Shown here: positions 45,435 to 53,974 of the stretch, piece after piece
Numbering within the stretch: the stretch's first letter is position 1
How the letters are laid out: each line of letters opens with the position of its first letter
DNA from: Paenibacillus andongensis
Lineage (GTDB): Bacteria; Bacillota; Bacilli; Paenibacillales; NBRC-103111
Assembly (NCBI RefSeq): GCF_025369935.1
Contig: NZ_CP104467.1
Location: forward strand, 6,517,001 to 6,581,000
Direction: 5' to 3'
DNA length: 64,000 bases
The notes under the pieces: generated by a model
What the model was told of the DNA's origin: nothing
The model's database searches: none
The model's input: the letters and a program-made list of their open reading frames with translations, nothing else
Made by a program: the position numbers and the translations under genes

Positions 45435-45569
45435 TTAGCTCCATGTTAATTGGTCTTTAGGAGTACCTGTCGGATAAGCATGATCAAGGTGGTTACCATT
45501 TTTCGGATCAAGCATTGTTTGATTAACATCCAATACTTCAAGCTCAGGTTTCAACCATTCTTTTTTCAT
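45435..45569 (-). CDS. lasso peptide precursor
   Basis: 44 residues, from ATG at 45569 with AAAGGAGGTG seven bases upstream. Leader residues 1-19 read MKKEWLKPELEVLDVNQTM, with the WxxPxL recognition motif and Thr18 at the -2 place; they match the paeninodin leader. Core: Leu20 to Ser44. Acidic residues after Thr18 are only Asp21, Asp29 and Asp39. If cleavage is after Met19, Asp29 is core residue 10; if after Leu20, it is residue 9 with Asp as residue 1. Ends ThrTrpSer, with the Ser suited to the kinase. Confidence 0.9.
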   Translation of the reverse strand: MKKEWLKPELEVLDVNQTMLDPKNGNHLDHAYPTGTPKDQLTWS

Positions 45570-45584
45570 ATATTTCACCTCCTT

Positions 45585-47525
45585 TCAAGCAAATTTTTTC
45601 ATATATCGATATAAAATTAAACTGCGCATTAAAACCTTATAATCGGGATCCGTAGCGTCTTCTGGCTTGGCTCCAGCCTCAGCCTTTAAGAGCGCGGCTT
45701 GGATCACTTTGCCATCCAAAAACTTTAGAATGGTTTGATCTGTACTAAGCTTCCTCAGCTCGTCTACAAATGTATCCCAATACGGAATCACACGATGCAG
45801 CCAGTCCGCTCCTTGCACCCCCCGATAATGTTGATTTAACCTCACTTTATCAGGCAATATTTTCTCTGTAGACCTTCTGATAAGAGCTCGGTCCACACCA
45901 TTTTGAACATATTGTTCTTCAGGCACAGATAAGCAAAAACGGACGACACGCAAATCGTTAGTTGGGTCGCGCTGCCATAAGGAATAACGCAGGGACAATT
46001 TGGTTGTCAGCGTGTTCGTAGCATTCCAATGAAACACATCTGCAAAATGCCTTCTTCTTAGTTCAAATAAATTCGATGACGAGAACCATCCTGTTTGATC
46101 GATGCCATAATCGCTTAGTCTTTTGAAAACATTAGTCCTTTGGGCAAATTCTTCATTAATTATTTTTGGAAACGTATATGGTTTATCTGAAGAAAAAAGT
46201 CGATCAATAAAGGGAAATGCTACTCTTGCCACAACAGGAAGCCTGCGCAGCCTGGGTCCTCCCATGGTATTGCTATAATGGTGCAATTCTTGGATGAGGT
46301 GAATCCACTTCATTTTTTTCAAAAGGATCGCGTAATGATCTAGGGCAGAACCCCAAGATATGGTCAAGTTCCCTCTCGCACCGCTTAACAGAACTCCAAT
46401 TCCTTCCGCCTGGGCTTTCTCAAACATACCTTTGAGCCAAAAGGAGTTTTCAAAGTACTTATACGGCATCTCCATCATTTCCAGGAAATCGTCTATCTCA
46501 GAAAAGGAGTTTGCCCCTTCGAAAGCTAAGTAATGGTCTTTGATACCACCTACGTGCTGTACAGTCGATTGAATAAAAGGTCTTTCATCTGGCATTAAGT
46601 GTCTAGGCGTATAATCTTCAAAATCACTTGGAGGAATATAACTGAATGTATGCAGTTGTTTCTTTCCAGCACGTAATGCCTTTGCCGCAAAGCTAACTAC
46701 TGCACCTGAATCTAGTCCACCGCTCAAGTGAGCCCCCACGCCACGGTAAGTACGCAATCGCGCTGTTACAGCCTTTTGAAAGACCTCTTGAAACGCTTCT
46801 ACATACTCTTCATTTGAACTTAGTTTTAATGGCTTTCCAGGAATTAAAGTACAATATCTGGTCAGCGTTATTTGATCTCCAACTACGGAAATACTATGCG
46901 ATGGAGGTACTTGTTCAATATGTTTATTAGGCGTTAATGAAGCATCTACCGCATCAACCACTGAAGATATAGCCAAGTATTCAGCGAGCCATTGTTCATT
47001 CAGCTCCCTCTTCACATAGGGCAACAACAGCAGTGGTTCGATGATCGTGGAGAAGGCAAATCGCTCGCGACTCCGGAAAAAGTACAGCGTTCTGCTTCCA
47101 GAAAAATCTCTTGCACCGAAAAGCCGCTGGTTTCTTTCATCCCAAATCATGAAGGCGAAGTCACCCACTAAATATTTCGGCGAGTCTACTCCCCATTTCA
47201 TATAAGCAAGCAATATCAGCTCGCTGTCAGGCATTTCATTTCTCCGACTATTCTCCACTTGCAATAGTTGAAATAATTCCTCACGATTATCGATGATCGC
47301 ATCAGCTGTTATGGCCAGTTGGCTTTCAGATTCATAGTAAGGATTTCGTTCACCGACCGATTCGGGCGTAATCCACTGTGCATGACAACCCAGGAAAACT
47401 TTCCCTTGCAGCCATATCTGAACATCGTCTGAAGGATACTTTGCAAATCCTTCCATCAATAGTTGGCCATGTTCAGCATACACAGGCTCTTGATCTAGGT
47501 GAAAGATTCCGGCTATTGCACTCAT
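45585..47525 (-). CDS. lasso peptide cyclase (asparagine synthetase-like, C protein)
   Basis: 646 residues, ATG at 47525 after GGAGG. N-terminal glutaminase-like domain lacks the catalytic Cys2 (starts MSAIAG), as usual in lasso cyclases; the synthetase domain has the pyrophosphate loop 'AHLSGGLDSGAVVSFAA' near residue 265. It adenylates the ring Asp and closes the macrolactam. It precedes the precursor gene, whose ribosome site overlaps its stop. Confidence 0.93.
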   Translation of the reverse strand: MSAIAGIFHLDQEPVYAEHGQLLMEGFAKYPSDDVQIWLQGKVFLGCHAQWITPESVGERNPYYESESQLAITADAIIDNREELFQLLQVENSRRNEMPDSELILLAYMKWGVDSPKYLVGDFAFMIWDERNQRLFGARDFSGSRTLYFFRSRERFAFSTIIEPLLLLPYVKRELNEQWLAEYLAISSVVDAVDASLTPNKHIEQVPPSHSISVVGDQITLTRYCTLIPGKPLKLSSNEEYVEAFQEVFQKAVTARLRTYRGVGAHLSGGLDSGAVVSFAAKALRAGKKQLHTFSYIPPSDFEDYTPRHLMPDERPFIQSTVQHVGGIKDHYLAFEGANSFSEIDDFLEMMEMPYKYFENSFWLKGMFEKAQAEGIGVLLSGARGNLTISWGSALDHYAILLKKMKWIHLIQELHHYSNTMGGPRLRRLPVVARVAFPFIDRLFSSDKPYTFPKIINEEFAQRTNVFKRLSDYGIDQTGWFSSSNLFELRRRHFADVFHWNATNTLTTKLSLRYSLWQRDPTNDLRVVRFCLSVPEEQYVQNGVDRALIRRSTEKILPDKVRLNQHYRGVQGADWLHRVIPYWDTFVDELRKLSTDQTILKFLDGKVIQAALLKAEAGAKPEDATDPDYKVLMRSLILYRYMKKFA

Positions 47526-47575
47526 TCTTTTCCTCCACTTTGCTAACTGGTAAAAGGGAATCTCGCCCTTGCGAT

Positions 47576-47714
47576 GTTCTCGTTAAAGAACGTCGTTATT
47601 CATTAATATGCTTCTATTTGCTTACATGATGATGTAAGCATTTCATTTATTCACTTCGATTCCGTTCTTTATCGAGAACAATTTCAGAATATCATCTTCT
47701 GTCATGACTGTCAA
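47576..47714 (-). promoter_or_regulatory. lasso operon promoter with SinR operators
   Basis: Minus-strand TTGACA (47709-47714), 17-base spacer, TATTCT (47686-47691). A SinR-type site, GTTCTTTATCGAGAAC (plus strand 47664-47679, one mismatch), covers the start of transcription. A second, GTTCTCGTTAAAGAAC (47576-47591, one mismatch), lies in the leader. The -35 begins just after the stop of the preceding gene. Confidence 0.82.
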
Positions 47715-47721
47715 CAACTTC

Positions 47722-48741
47722 CTACATCCTTTTTATCTTATGCGAGAACCTCATAATTCCTACGCTATACGTGAAATTAACGAACGCTGCCCAAGTATGC
47801 CCTAACGAATCAAAATTGAAAAACTTGTTATAAATTTTATTTAAAAATGGTTTGAAATTTCGGCTTCTGATTGCTCTATACTCCACGTATAAGCTGATTT
47901 TTCGGTGAATGGGAAGCTCTTTGATGTGAGTCAAATGGGGAAAATGGTGATAGACATTGACTAATGTTCGGATCATTCTTCTTAAGGTTTGGTGAGTAGC
48001 AGCACCACTTAATAGATGGGAATAGTTAATATGCTCATGGCGCACATGAATCATTTGAATAATGTCTATAAAATACTTCGGAGAATCCATATAATGACTC
48101 CAGCCATGCAAACAAATCATATAGAACGTATGATAATCAGATAACTCCTTAACAAACCGGAACGATGACAATGGAGATGCCTGTTCCCAAAATTCGCTCA
48201 TATTTAAATTTGATGTTTTTTCGATGAGTAAATCCCAATGAAGCTCTACGGTTAGCGGAATGGAACTGTGCGGCAATAACTTAGAGAAACTCCAATGGAA
48301 ATGTGATGGAGTCCGCTCCTGCTCTATGGTGTAACCAAGCTGCTTCACACACGCAATAGCTTTCTCCAAATCATGCTTCTGCAGTAACAAATCAATATCG
48401 GTAGTGCCCCTGGCTCCTAAATGACCGAAGTATTTTTCAGCAAAATATACACCTTTAAGCGGGATCACTGGGATGCCCAGCTCTTCAAATTTCAGAAGCA
48501 GTTGGTTCGTTTGATTTTTGATGAACAAATTGAGATATAGGGTTTCGTCATATTTCTGTTTTAATCTTTCTTGGAAAAAAAGCGGCACTTGCCCCCATCT
48601 GCTTTGCTGATTGAATAAATAATAAATTTGTGACGACAGCGTAAAATATTCAATATCCTGGAGTGCCTTCTCATAAAACAGTAAATCATGAGGTAGGGGA
48701 GTTCGCGGATCATACAACGCTTGTATCAAAGGAATAATCAA
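47722..48741 (-). CDS. nucleotidyltransferase, second copy
   Basis: 339 residues from a TTG at 48741, nine bases after AAAGGAG. NTP_transf_5: 'IPVIPLKGVYFAEKYFGHLG' followed by 'ARGTTDIDLLL'. A paralogue of the lasso-operon gene at 42423 and last gene of the RiPP-like operon. Overlaps the ABC gene by 32 bases. Confidence 0.82.
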   Translation of the reverse strand: MIIPLIQALYDPRTPLPHDLLFYEKALQDIEYFTLSSQIYYLFNQQSRWGQVPLFFQERLKQKYDETLYLNLFIKNQTNQLLLKFEELGIPVIPLKGVYFAEKYFGHLGARGTTDIDLLLQKHDLEKAIACVKQLGYTIEQERTPSHFHWSFSKLLPHSSIPLTVELHWDLLIEKTSNLNMSEFWEQASPLSSFRFVKELSDYHTFYMICLHGWSHYMDSPKYFIDIIQMIHVRHEHINYSHLLSGAATHQTLRRMIRTLVNVYHHFPHLTHIKELPIHRKISLYVEYRAIRSRNFKPFLNKIYNKFFNFDSLGHTWAAFVNFTYSVGIMRFSHKIKRM

Positions 48742-50500
48742 ATCTCGGATCTCCTTTCTGCGATTGCATGCGATTTAATCGACGGTATAGCCCATCCTGC
48801 CTGATGATTTCTTCATGGTGTCCCATTTGCACGATCTTCCCTTCATCCATGACAATGATAAGATCAGCATCTCGAATCGTTGATAGTCGATGAGCAATAA
48901 CTAGCGTCGTACGATTACCCCGTAGTCTCTGCATGGCCTCTTGCACTAGATATTCCGTTTCACTATCCAAGGCTGATGTTCCTTCATCCAGTAAAAGAAC
49001 GGGTGCATTCTTTAATAAGGCTCGCGCAATGGCCAATCGTTGTCGTTGTCCGCCGGACAGTTTAGACCCTCTTTCCCCTATCTCGGTATCATAACCACGT
49101 GGAAGAGATGTGATAAAGGAATGAATACCCGCAGTCGTTGCAGCTTGCATCATCTGGACATCCGTAATGTCCTGTCGCGCCAACAACAAATTCTCCCTTA
49201 TCGAACCGCTAAATAGAACGGTTTCTTGAGAAACATGTGCGAAGAAGCTCCTATGCTCGGAAACGGAAAGGGTTGCGGTTGAACGATCATTCATGTAGAT
49301 GCTGCCTGACTGTGGTTTATAAAATCCCTGAAGCAAATGAAATAACGTTGTCTTCCCTGCCCCACTCAAGCCGACAATAGCAACGACTTTCCCGACCGGA
49401 ATTTGCAAATTAAAATGCTCAAATAGGTTCTTTTGTCCATCGTAACTGAACGTAATATCCTTGAAATGAATCGATGTTAATATAGGCATAGAAGGGCTTT
49501 CGGCTGGTAAGCTGTCTGATTCCGTTTCTATGTCCAAAATCTTAAAAATTCTATCCATAGCTGATGCCGATTTCTGCAACCCTGCCCAATGTCCAGCCAG
49601 CTCTGTCAGTGGATATACCAAATGGTTTACCAAGTTAACGAACGTTAGCAAAGCACCAACGGTAATGACACCGCCCGAGACATAGTATGAACCTAAACAT
49701 AGGCTAATTAGAAAAGTGAAGGAAGCTGCTGCTTGGCTTCCTACATAGAACCAACCGCGCAATCTGGCGTTGCTCAGCTCTAAGTTGTACAGTTTTTGAT
49801 TTTTACTTACATATTTGGTAAATACCGATCTTTCCATTAGAAACGAACGAATGACGAAAAATCCATGGAACGTTTCATTAAGCAGCGTATTGATTTGTAC
49901 GACCCGATCTTGTATCCTCCGGTTATTATCTCGGAGCATAATTCCGAATATAACACCAGAGACCATCGCAACCGGCGCAACGAATACGCATACCAATGCT
50001 AATTTCCAATTGATTTGGGTCAGATAAATAAATACAGCAATATAGATGAAAGGTAATTTGATTAGATTAATAAGGCTGCTGCCAATGACACCATCAAGGT
50101 TGTGAATATCGTTGGTGAAGTGCGACAGTAGATCCCCAGAATGTATGCCACTTATTTGTTTTCCAGGTAATTGCAAGATATGTTTGAATACATGTGCAGA
50201 GAAGTCCCTTTTGACCGCATTCGTAGCAATGGCCTCCCACAGGGTATTTAGATAGGTCGATGCAATGCTAATTATAACCAGTGAAGTGCCTAGGGGTACT
50301 AGCCATTTCATTCGGTTAAATTGGCTATGGATAGCCGCATCGGTAATATGACCAAAGAACCATGAGAAGGCTAAGGTTAGAGCAATATCTACGAATAACA
50401 GGAGGAAGAGTCCCATGTACGCTGTACGATGCTCAAGGATATAGGGCTTCAAAACGGTATACGTTCTGCGAATATCTTTCACGGCCAACCTACCAATCAT
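48710..50500 (-). CDS. ABC exporter of the RiPP-like operon
   Basis: 596 residues from the ATG at 50500 with GGAGTG nine bases upstream; a longer frame would overlap the peptidase gene. Six membrane segments, then 'GLSGAGKTTLFHLLQG', 'LSGGQRQRLAIARALL' and 'LLDEGTSALD'. No leader peptidase domain. Likely exports the product of the 66-residue precursor. Confidence 0.9.
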   Translation of the reverse strand: MIGRLAVKDIRRTYTVLKPYILEHRTAYMGLFLLLFVDIALTLAFSWFFGHITDAAIHSQFNRMKWLVPLGTSLVIISIASTYLNTLWEAIATNAVKRDFSAHVFKHILQLPGKQISGIHSGDLLSHFTNDIHNLDGVIGSSLINLIKLPFIYIAVFIYLTQINWKLALVCVFVAPVAMVSGVIFGIMLRDNNRRIQDRVVQINTLLNETFHGFFVIRSFLMERSVFTKYVSKNQKLYNLELSNARLRGWFYVGSQAAASFTFLISLCLGSYYVSGGVITVGALLTFVNLVNHLVYPLTELAGHWAGLQKSASAMDRIFKILDIETESDSLPAESPSMPILTSIHFKDITFSYDGQKNLFEHFNLQIPVGKVVAIVGLSGAGKTTLFHLLQGFYKPQSGSIYMNDRSTATLSVSEHRSFFAHVSQETVLFSGSIRENLLLARQDITDVQMMQAATTAGIHSFITSLPRGYDTEIGERGSKLSGGQRQRLAIARALLKNAPVLLLDEGTSALDSETEYLVQEAMQRLRGNRTTLVIAHRLSTIRDADLIIVMDEGKIVQMGHHEEIIRQDGLYRRLNRMQSQKGDPRFDYSFDTSVV

Positions 50501-50529
50501 ACGGGGCGACACTCCATGCAATTCAAAGT

Positions 50530-50979
50530 TTACATGATTTTTCTTCGATTGAGATAAACTCTTAAAAGTAACGATATCAAAGGGAAAGTGAGGATGAGTT
50601 GGCCCCAAACATAATAAGCAGGATCTGTTACCTTAATAATCCGTCCATTGCGCTCTATCCAGCTCATTTTACCAATCATCTGATCCATACGAATCACTTC
50701 ATCATGTGCTAGGTTGGTGTCTCCCTTACAGAGGAAATGCAGTTGCAAGTTCCTAGTTAATGTTCGGCAAAAACGATGGGCGACTAAGCTGCCGTGTGAC
50801 GTACGAAATAGGATAATATCACCTTTCCTCAGGTTTCCAGCCTCTGCTAAAACAAACCGGCAAATATCCCCCTTTTTGATGAAAGGATACATACTCGTTC
50901 CCTCGGCTGGAAGCTCAATCCATCCTCTCTTCTCCATGACATGAGAAACCATTTGAACGAATTCTTTATGAAACGGCAT
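50530..50979 (-). CDS. S24/S26-type signal-peptidase-like protease
   Basis: 149 residues. 'AEGTSMYPFIKKGDICRF' has the catalytic Ser block of S26 peptidases (SM.P), and 'GDIILFRTSHGSLVAHRFC' the Lys-less second block region; one C-terminal membrane segment. Proteins of this kind occur in PqqD-containing RiPP clusters. It could process the precursor. The ATG overlaps the PqqD gene. Confidence 0.7.
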   Translation of the reverse strand: MPFHKEFVQMVSHVMEKRGWIELPAEGTSMYPFIKKGDICRFVLAEAGNLRKGDIILFRTSHGSLVAHRFCRTLTRNLQLHFLCKGDTNLAHDEVIRMDQMIGKMSWIERNGRIIKVTDPAYYVWGQLILTFPLISLLLRVYLNRRKIM

Positions 50980-51235
50980 GCTGAACCAAGCCGCGCCTAA
51001 TCATATCATTTAGGAACGCTTCAACATCTTCTTCGACCGTATCGCTGGCGGATTCGTACTCCTTCCGCACTGCTTCGCTGATCGAGATAACCGTCTGAGC
51101 TTCACCAAGCAATGACCAGCAGAATCCGCCCACGCCATTTAGCTTCGTTAAGGTATACTCATCCGTGTTCAAAATAATCCATTCCATATCAAGCTGGATA
51201 GCCTCATAATCATTCATCCGGAGATATTGGGTCAT
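50966..51235 (-). CDS. PqqD-like RRE protein, second cluster
   Basis: About 89 residues from the ATG at 51235, sharing one base of the TAA of the preceding kinase gene; a longer frame to 51358 is a shadow of that gene. The fold pattern 'EWIILNTDEYTLTKLNGVGG' followed by 'FCWSLLG' is PqqD/RRE-like. It should bind the leader of the 66-residue precursor. Confidence 0.8.
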   Translation of the reverse strand: MTQYLRMNDYEAIQLDMEWIILNTDEYTLTKLNGVGGFCWSLLGEAQTVISISEAVRKEYESASDTVEEDVEAFLNDMIRRGLVQHAVS

Positions 51236-52017
51236 TATGATATCAACTCCCAAAATGTATCGTTTTTTTGAAAATGCAGCTCGTTGATCGAGACCGAATT
51301 GACCAACTGCTGCAGCAATTGAAGAATTCCCCCAGTTTCCTCGGGGCTGTGTGACCAATAAAAAACTTTATCCATAAGATTGAGTAATCCATTCGACTTG
51401 CTAAGCGGAACGATTTGATTATCGACCGCCTGATTCAATAAATAAATACCTGCTAAGGGACTAGTCTCTTCAGCACCTGTTCGGTTAAGCTCACTTCGAA
51501 AAGGAGAGTTAAAAATGGTCACCTTATCCGGTGTGATTTTGACAATCGATGCCTCATCGGATAGAAGGTCACGGGGCACCGATAATTTAGCAGCCGTTGA
51601 TTTACCAGCACCCGAATGGCCTGCAAACAAATACGCTTTTCCCTTGTCCATGACGCAGGAGGAATGAATGAGCAGTCCCCATTTGTGATGAACCACGTAG
51701 GAACTGTACAAACTCATTAAGGCATGCTTTAACGCTAATTCATTCGTCACTGAAATGACAGCGTAATGATAATCCGGTTCGGCTTCAATTAAATAATCAG
51801 CCCGGCGGAAGGAGATGCTATCCGCTTCTTTGGTAATCACGACATTATAATCCGTAAAAGGGATCCCATATCCTTCTTTGAGGTAAATCGTGAGATCAGG
51901 TTTACTTGGCGTTGTATACACAGCTGGGAAGTTCTGATGCATGAAGCACATGAATACTTTCGATTGGCATATCACATGAATGACTTGCTCACCAATTTGT
52001 GTATAAAAGAGTTCCAT
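51235..52017 (-). CDS. HPr-kinase-like protein, second cluster
   Basis: 260 residues. P-loop 'YLFAGHSGAGKSTAAKL' near residue 135. Closest in shape to the lasso kinase at 44393, but the partner precursor here ends in Lys, not Ser, so the target must be another Ser/Thr (Ser30, Thr27, Thr43 or Thr56) or another molecule. Confidence 0.82.
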   Translation of the reverse strand: MELFYTQIGEQVIHVICQSKVFMCFMHQNFPAVYTTPSKPDLTIYLKEGYGIPFTDYNVVITKEADSISFRRADYLIEAEPDYHYAVISVTNELALKHALMSLYSSYVVHHKWGLLIHSSCVMDKGKAYLFAGHSGAGKSTAAKLSVPRDLLSDEASIVKITPDKVTIFNSPFRSELNRTGAEETSPLAGIYLLNQAVDNQIVPLSKSNGLLNLMDKVFYWSHSPEETGGILQLLQQLVNSVSINELHFQKNDTFWELIS

Positions 52018-52019
52018 TC

Positions 52020-52220
52020 TTACTTCCCTTTTCCTTTGCCGTTATGCGGTCCGGTGTAGGGAGGGTTAGGATAATTAATGCCGCCATTTCCTGTTCCCGG
52101 ATGATTCAGGTTGCCATGACCTTTATTCCAACTTTGAGCGGTCTCAAAACGAACCGGTTGTTGACTTAACACCATGGGGCGCGTGTATATTTTTTGTTCC
52201 ATCTTTGCTTCGTTTTCCAT
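52020..52220 (-). CDS. RiPP-like precursor, Gly/Asn/Pro/Lys-rich
   Basis: 66 residues from the ATG at 52220 with AGGAG eight bases upstream; an ATG at 52244 lacks a good site. Leader-like part has YTRPMV (YxxPxV, residues 12-17), as recognised by PqqD/RRE proteins, and ends with 'FETAQSW' near residue 31. After that the core is Gly/Asn/His/Pro-rich with a GKGKGK end. It has no Asp, Glu or Cys after residue 26, so no lasso ring, lanthionine or sactionine is possible. I do not recognise a described family. Confidence 0.7.
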   Translation of the reverse strand: MENEAKMEQKIYTRPMVLSQQPVRFETAQSWNKGHGNLNHPGTGNGGINYPNPPYTGPHNGKGKGK

Positions 52221-52231
52221 CGTTCGCTCTC

Positions 52232-53953
52232 CTATCGTTTCCATGTTTGGATTAACCGTCTTGCTTCTCCGAAAGGTGTATCAATGATCTCGTACATACG
52301 AAGATATACCGTAGTTTCAAATCGATCCAAATCAAAATTGATGGTCTGAGTTCCGCTAACCAACTTGTTCTCACCAGTAAACGAAAGAACCTTCGACACC
52401 ATAATTCTGTTTTTGGCATCAGCCAATTCGAGCCTCATCTTGGAGAAGCTTTGATCGACGACGACTTCATCCTGAAGCTTGATATTGAAATCCAAATTCA
52501 GCTTATACGAGTAGGGTAAACTTCCCGATCCCATATTGTAATTGGCCCCTGTCGACCAATCGTTCAAAGTAACTTGAAAAGGGTAGAAGGCAAGGGACTT
52601 ATCGCTTGTCTCTTCCATAACCTTTGTTTTGAATGCAGCAAGCGGGATGTTGTAGGGCTCCACACTCTTCGTATCCAAAATCTGCATGGCCAACTGCTCA
52701 CCAGTTTCCGCGTTTGGAATGATAAAAGAATAGTAAATGACGTAGCTTATATTCGGAATAAGCGTTTCAACCAGTGTACTTTGTCTGGTGCCTAAGTATT
52801 TATTACCACTTTTGCTCGACAGCTCCGCCTGGAAATGAGGAACCTGCAATGGATTTTCGCTATGGTTAAGCAGCTTGAACTTAGCAACTGCGGCTTTGAA
52901 GCCCCCACCAGCGCTTTCATGCAATTGCAGATCCACCATGGATACATCTACTTCAGGTCGAATCAACTTATATAACGGATCAAACTTAATCGGCTTATTC
53001 CATTCATACTCTAATAAAGTATTCAAGTAGCTCAGATTACTGGCAGCTCCCGGCAAAGTAATCGTCAATCTGCCTATTAAATAATTGTTGTGCGTTTTGT
53101 CATCAACCGCAAAGTCTTCGGGCGTCAGGATGGATAAGCTTTTCAGCTCCATCCGATCCCTAACTGGAATGGCATAGTGGACGTATTGCTGCTCACCCGG
53201 TTCAAGTAACAGCTTATCCTGTTCCAGCCGTTTGCCGCTATACACTTTCTTCTCCGATACGCCGTTTATTCGAAAATCGGGTATTGCTGTTTTCTTATCC
53301 CCCTTATTTGTAGCAAGCAAACCTACAATCGTCATGGGGCCATCTGGTGTATTTTGTTCATTAAGGCTTACCGGTTTATATTCTACCGTGCTTGATAACA
53401 CTGGAATCGTAAACGTATCTTCCCATTTCTTCATCATAGCGGGATCAGATAGGACGGCCTTCTCCCCTTTCCATTCTATGGCGGATACGGGAATAGATAT
53501 GATTCTCTTTTCTTCTTTGGGATAGACGAATTCATCCACATCCAAAAACGAAAGTTCGGTCAATGAAAAAGCGTCATACCGATCAACTATATTCATATAA
53601 CTAAGCTCAGCCGTTTCTTTGGGTTGAATATTTTTGACATTAGCTTGACTAGGACGCATGATATACTCCAAGCCTTCTTGTGTCTTGACACGAACCTCAT
53701 ATTCCGGGACCCCCGTCAAGCGATCTCCATTGTTATATATGCGGACAACGGCGGCAATTCTAGTTCCTTCTGAGGTTGATTCATTTAAAATGCTTTTAAC
53801 TTCCACCTTGATCGCATCGGTAAGTTGATAGCTAGTTGCACTCGATGACTGCGTATATTTCTCATCTGCCAATGCATGAAAGGACGCAGATGGAATCACG
53901 AGAGAGACGGATAAGATGAACATGACCATCGTATGTTTCCAATTTATTTTCAA
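52232..53953 (-). CDS. secreted protein with Ig-like repeats, unknown
   Basis: 573 residues with a signal peptide (start KINWKHTMVMFILSVSLVI, cleavage near ALA). Repeated beta-domain pattern with NNGD/NKGD turns and 'VVRIYNNGDRLTGVPEYEVR'-like strands, similar to DUF4352-type or CARDB-type extracellular domains. The reason for its place between the membrane fusion protein and the precursor is unknown; it could be a surface partner for the exported product. Confidence 0.65.
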   Translation of the reverse strand: MKINWKHTMVMFILSVSLVIPSASFHALADEKYTQSSSATSYQLTDAIKVEVKSILNESTSEGTRIAAVVRIYNNGDRLTGVPEYEVRVKTQEGLEYIMRPSQANVKNIQPKETAELSYMNIVDRYDAFSLTELSFLDVDEFVYPKEEKRIISIPVSAIEWKGEKAVLSDPAMMKKWEDTFTIPVLSSTVEYKPVSLNEQNTPDGPMTIVGLLATNKGDKKTAIPDFRINGVSEKKVYSGKRLEQDKLLLEPGEQQYVHYAIPVRDRMELKSLSILTPEDFAVDDKTHNNYLIGRLTITLPGAASNLSYLNTLLEYEWNKPIKFDPLYKLIRPEVDVSMVDLQLHESAGGGFKAAVAKFKLLNHSENPLQVPHFQAELSSKSGNKYLGTRQSTLVETLIPNISYVIYYSFIIPNAETGEQLAMQILDTKSVEPYNIPLAAFKTKVMEETSDKSLAFYPFQVTLNDWSTGANYNMGSGSLPYSYKLNLDFNIKLQDEVVVDQSFSKMRLELADAKNRIMVSKVLSFTGENKLVSGTQTINFDLDRFETTVYLRMYEIIDTPFGEARRLIQTWKR

Positions 53954-53974
53954 TTCAAGTCACTCCATTTTTCA

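Noticed and set aside
52020..52220. Second lasso peptide precursor
   Set aside because: No Asp or Glu after residue 26, and no cyclase or B2 protease in its operon, so a macrolactam cannot form.
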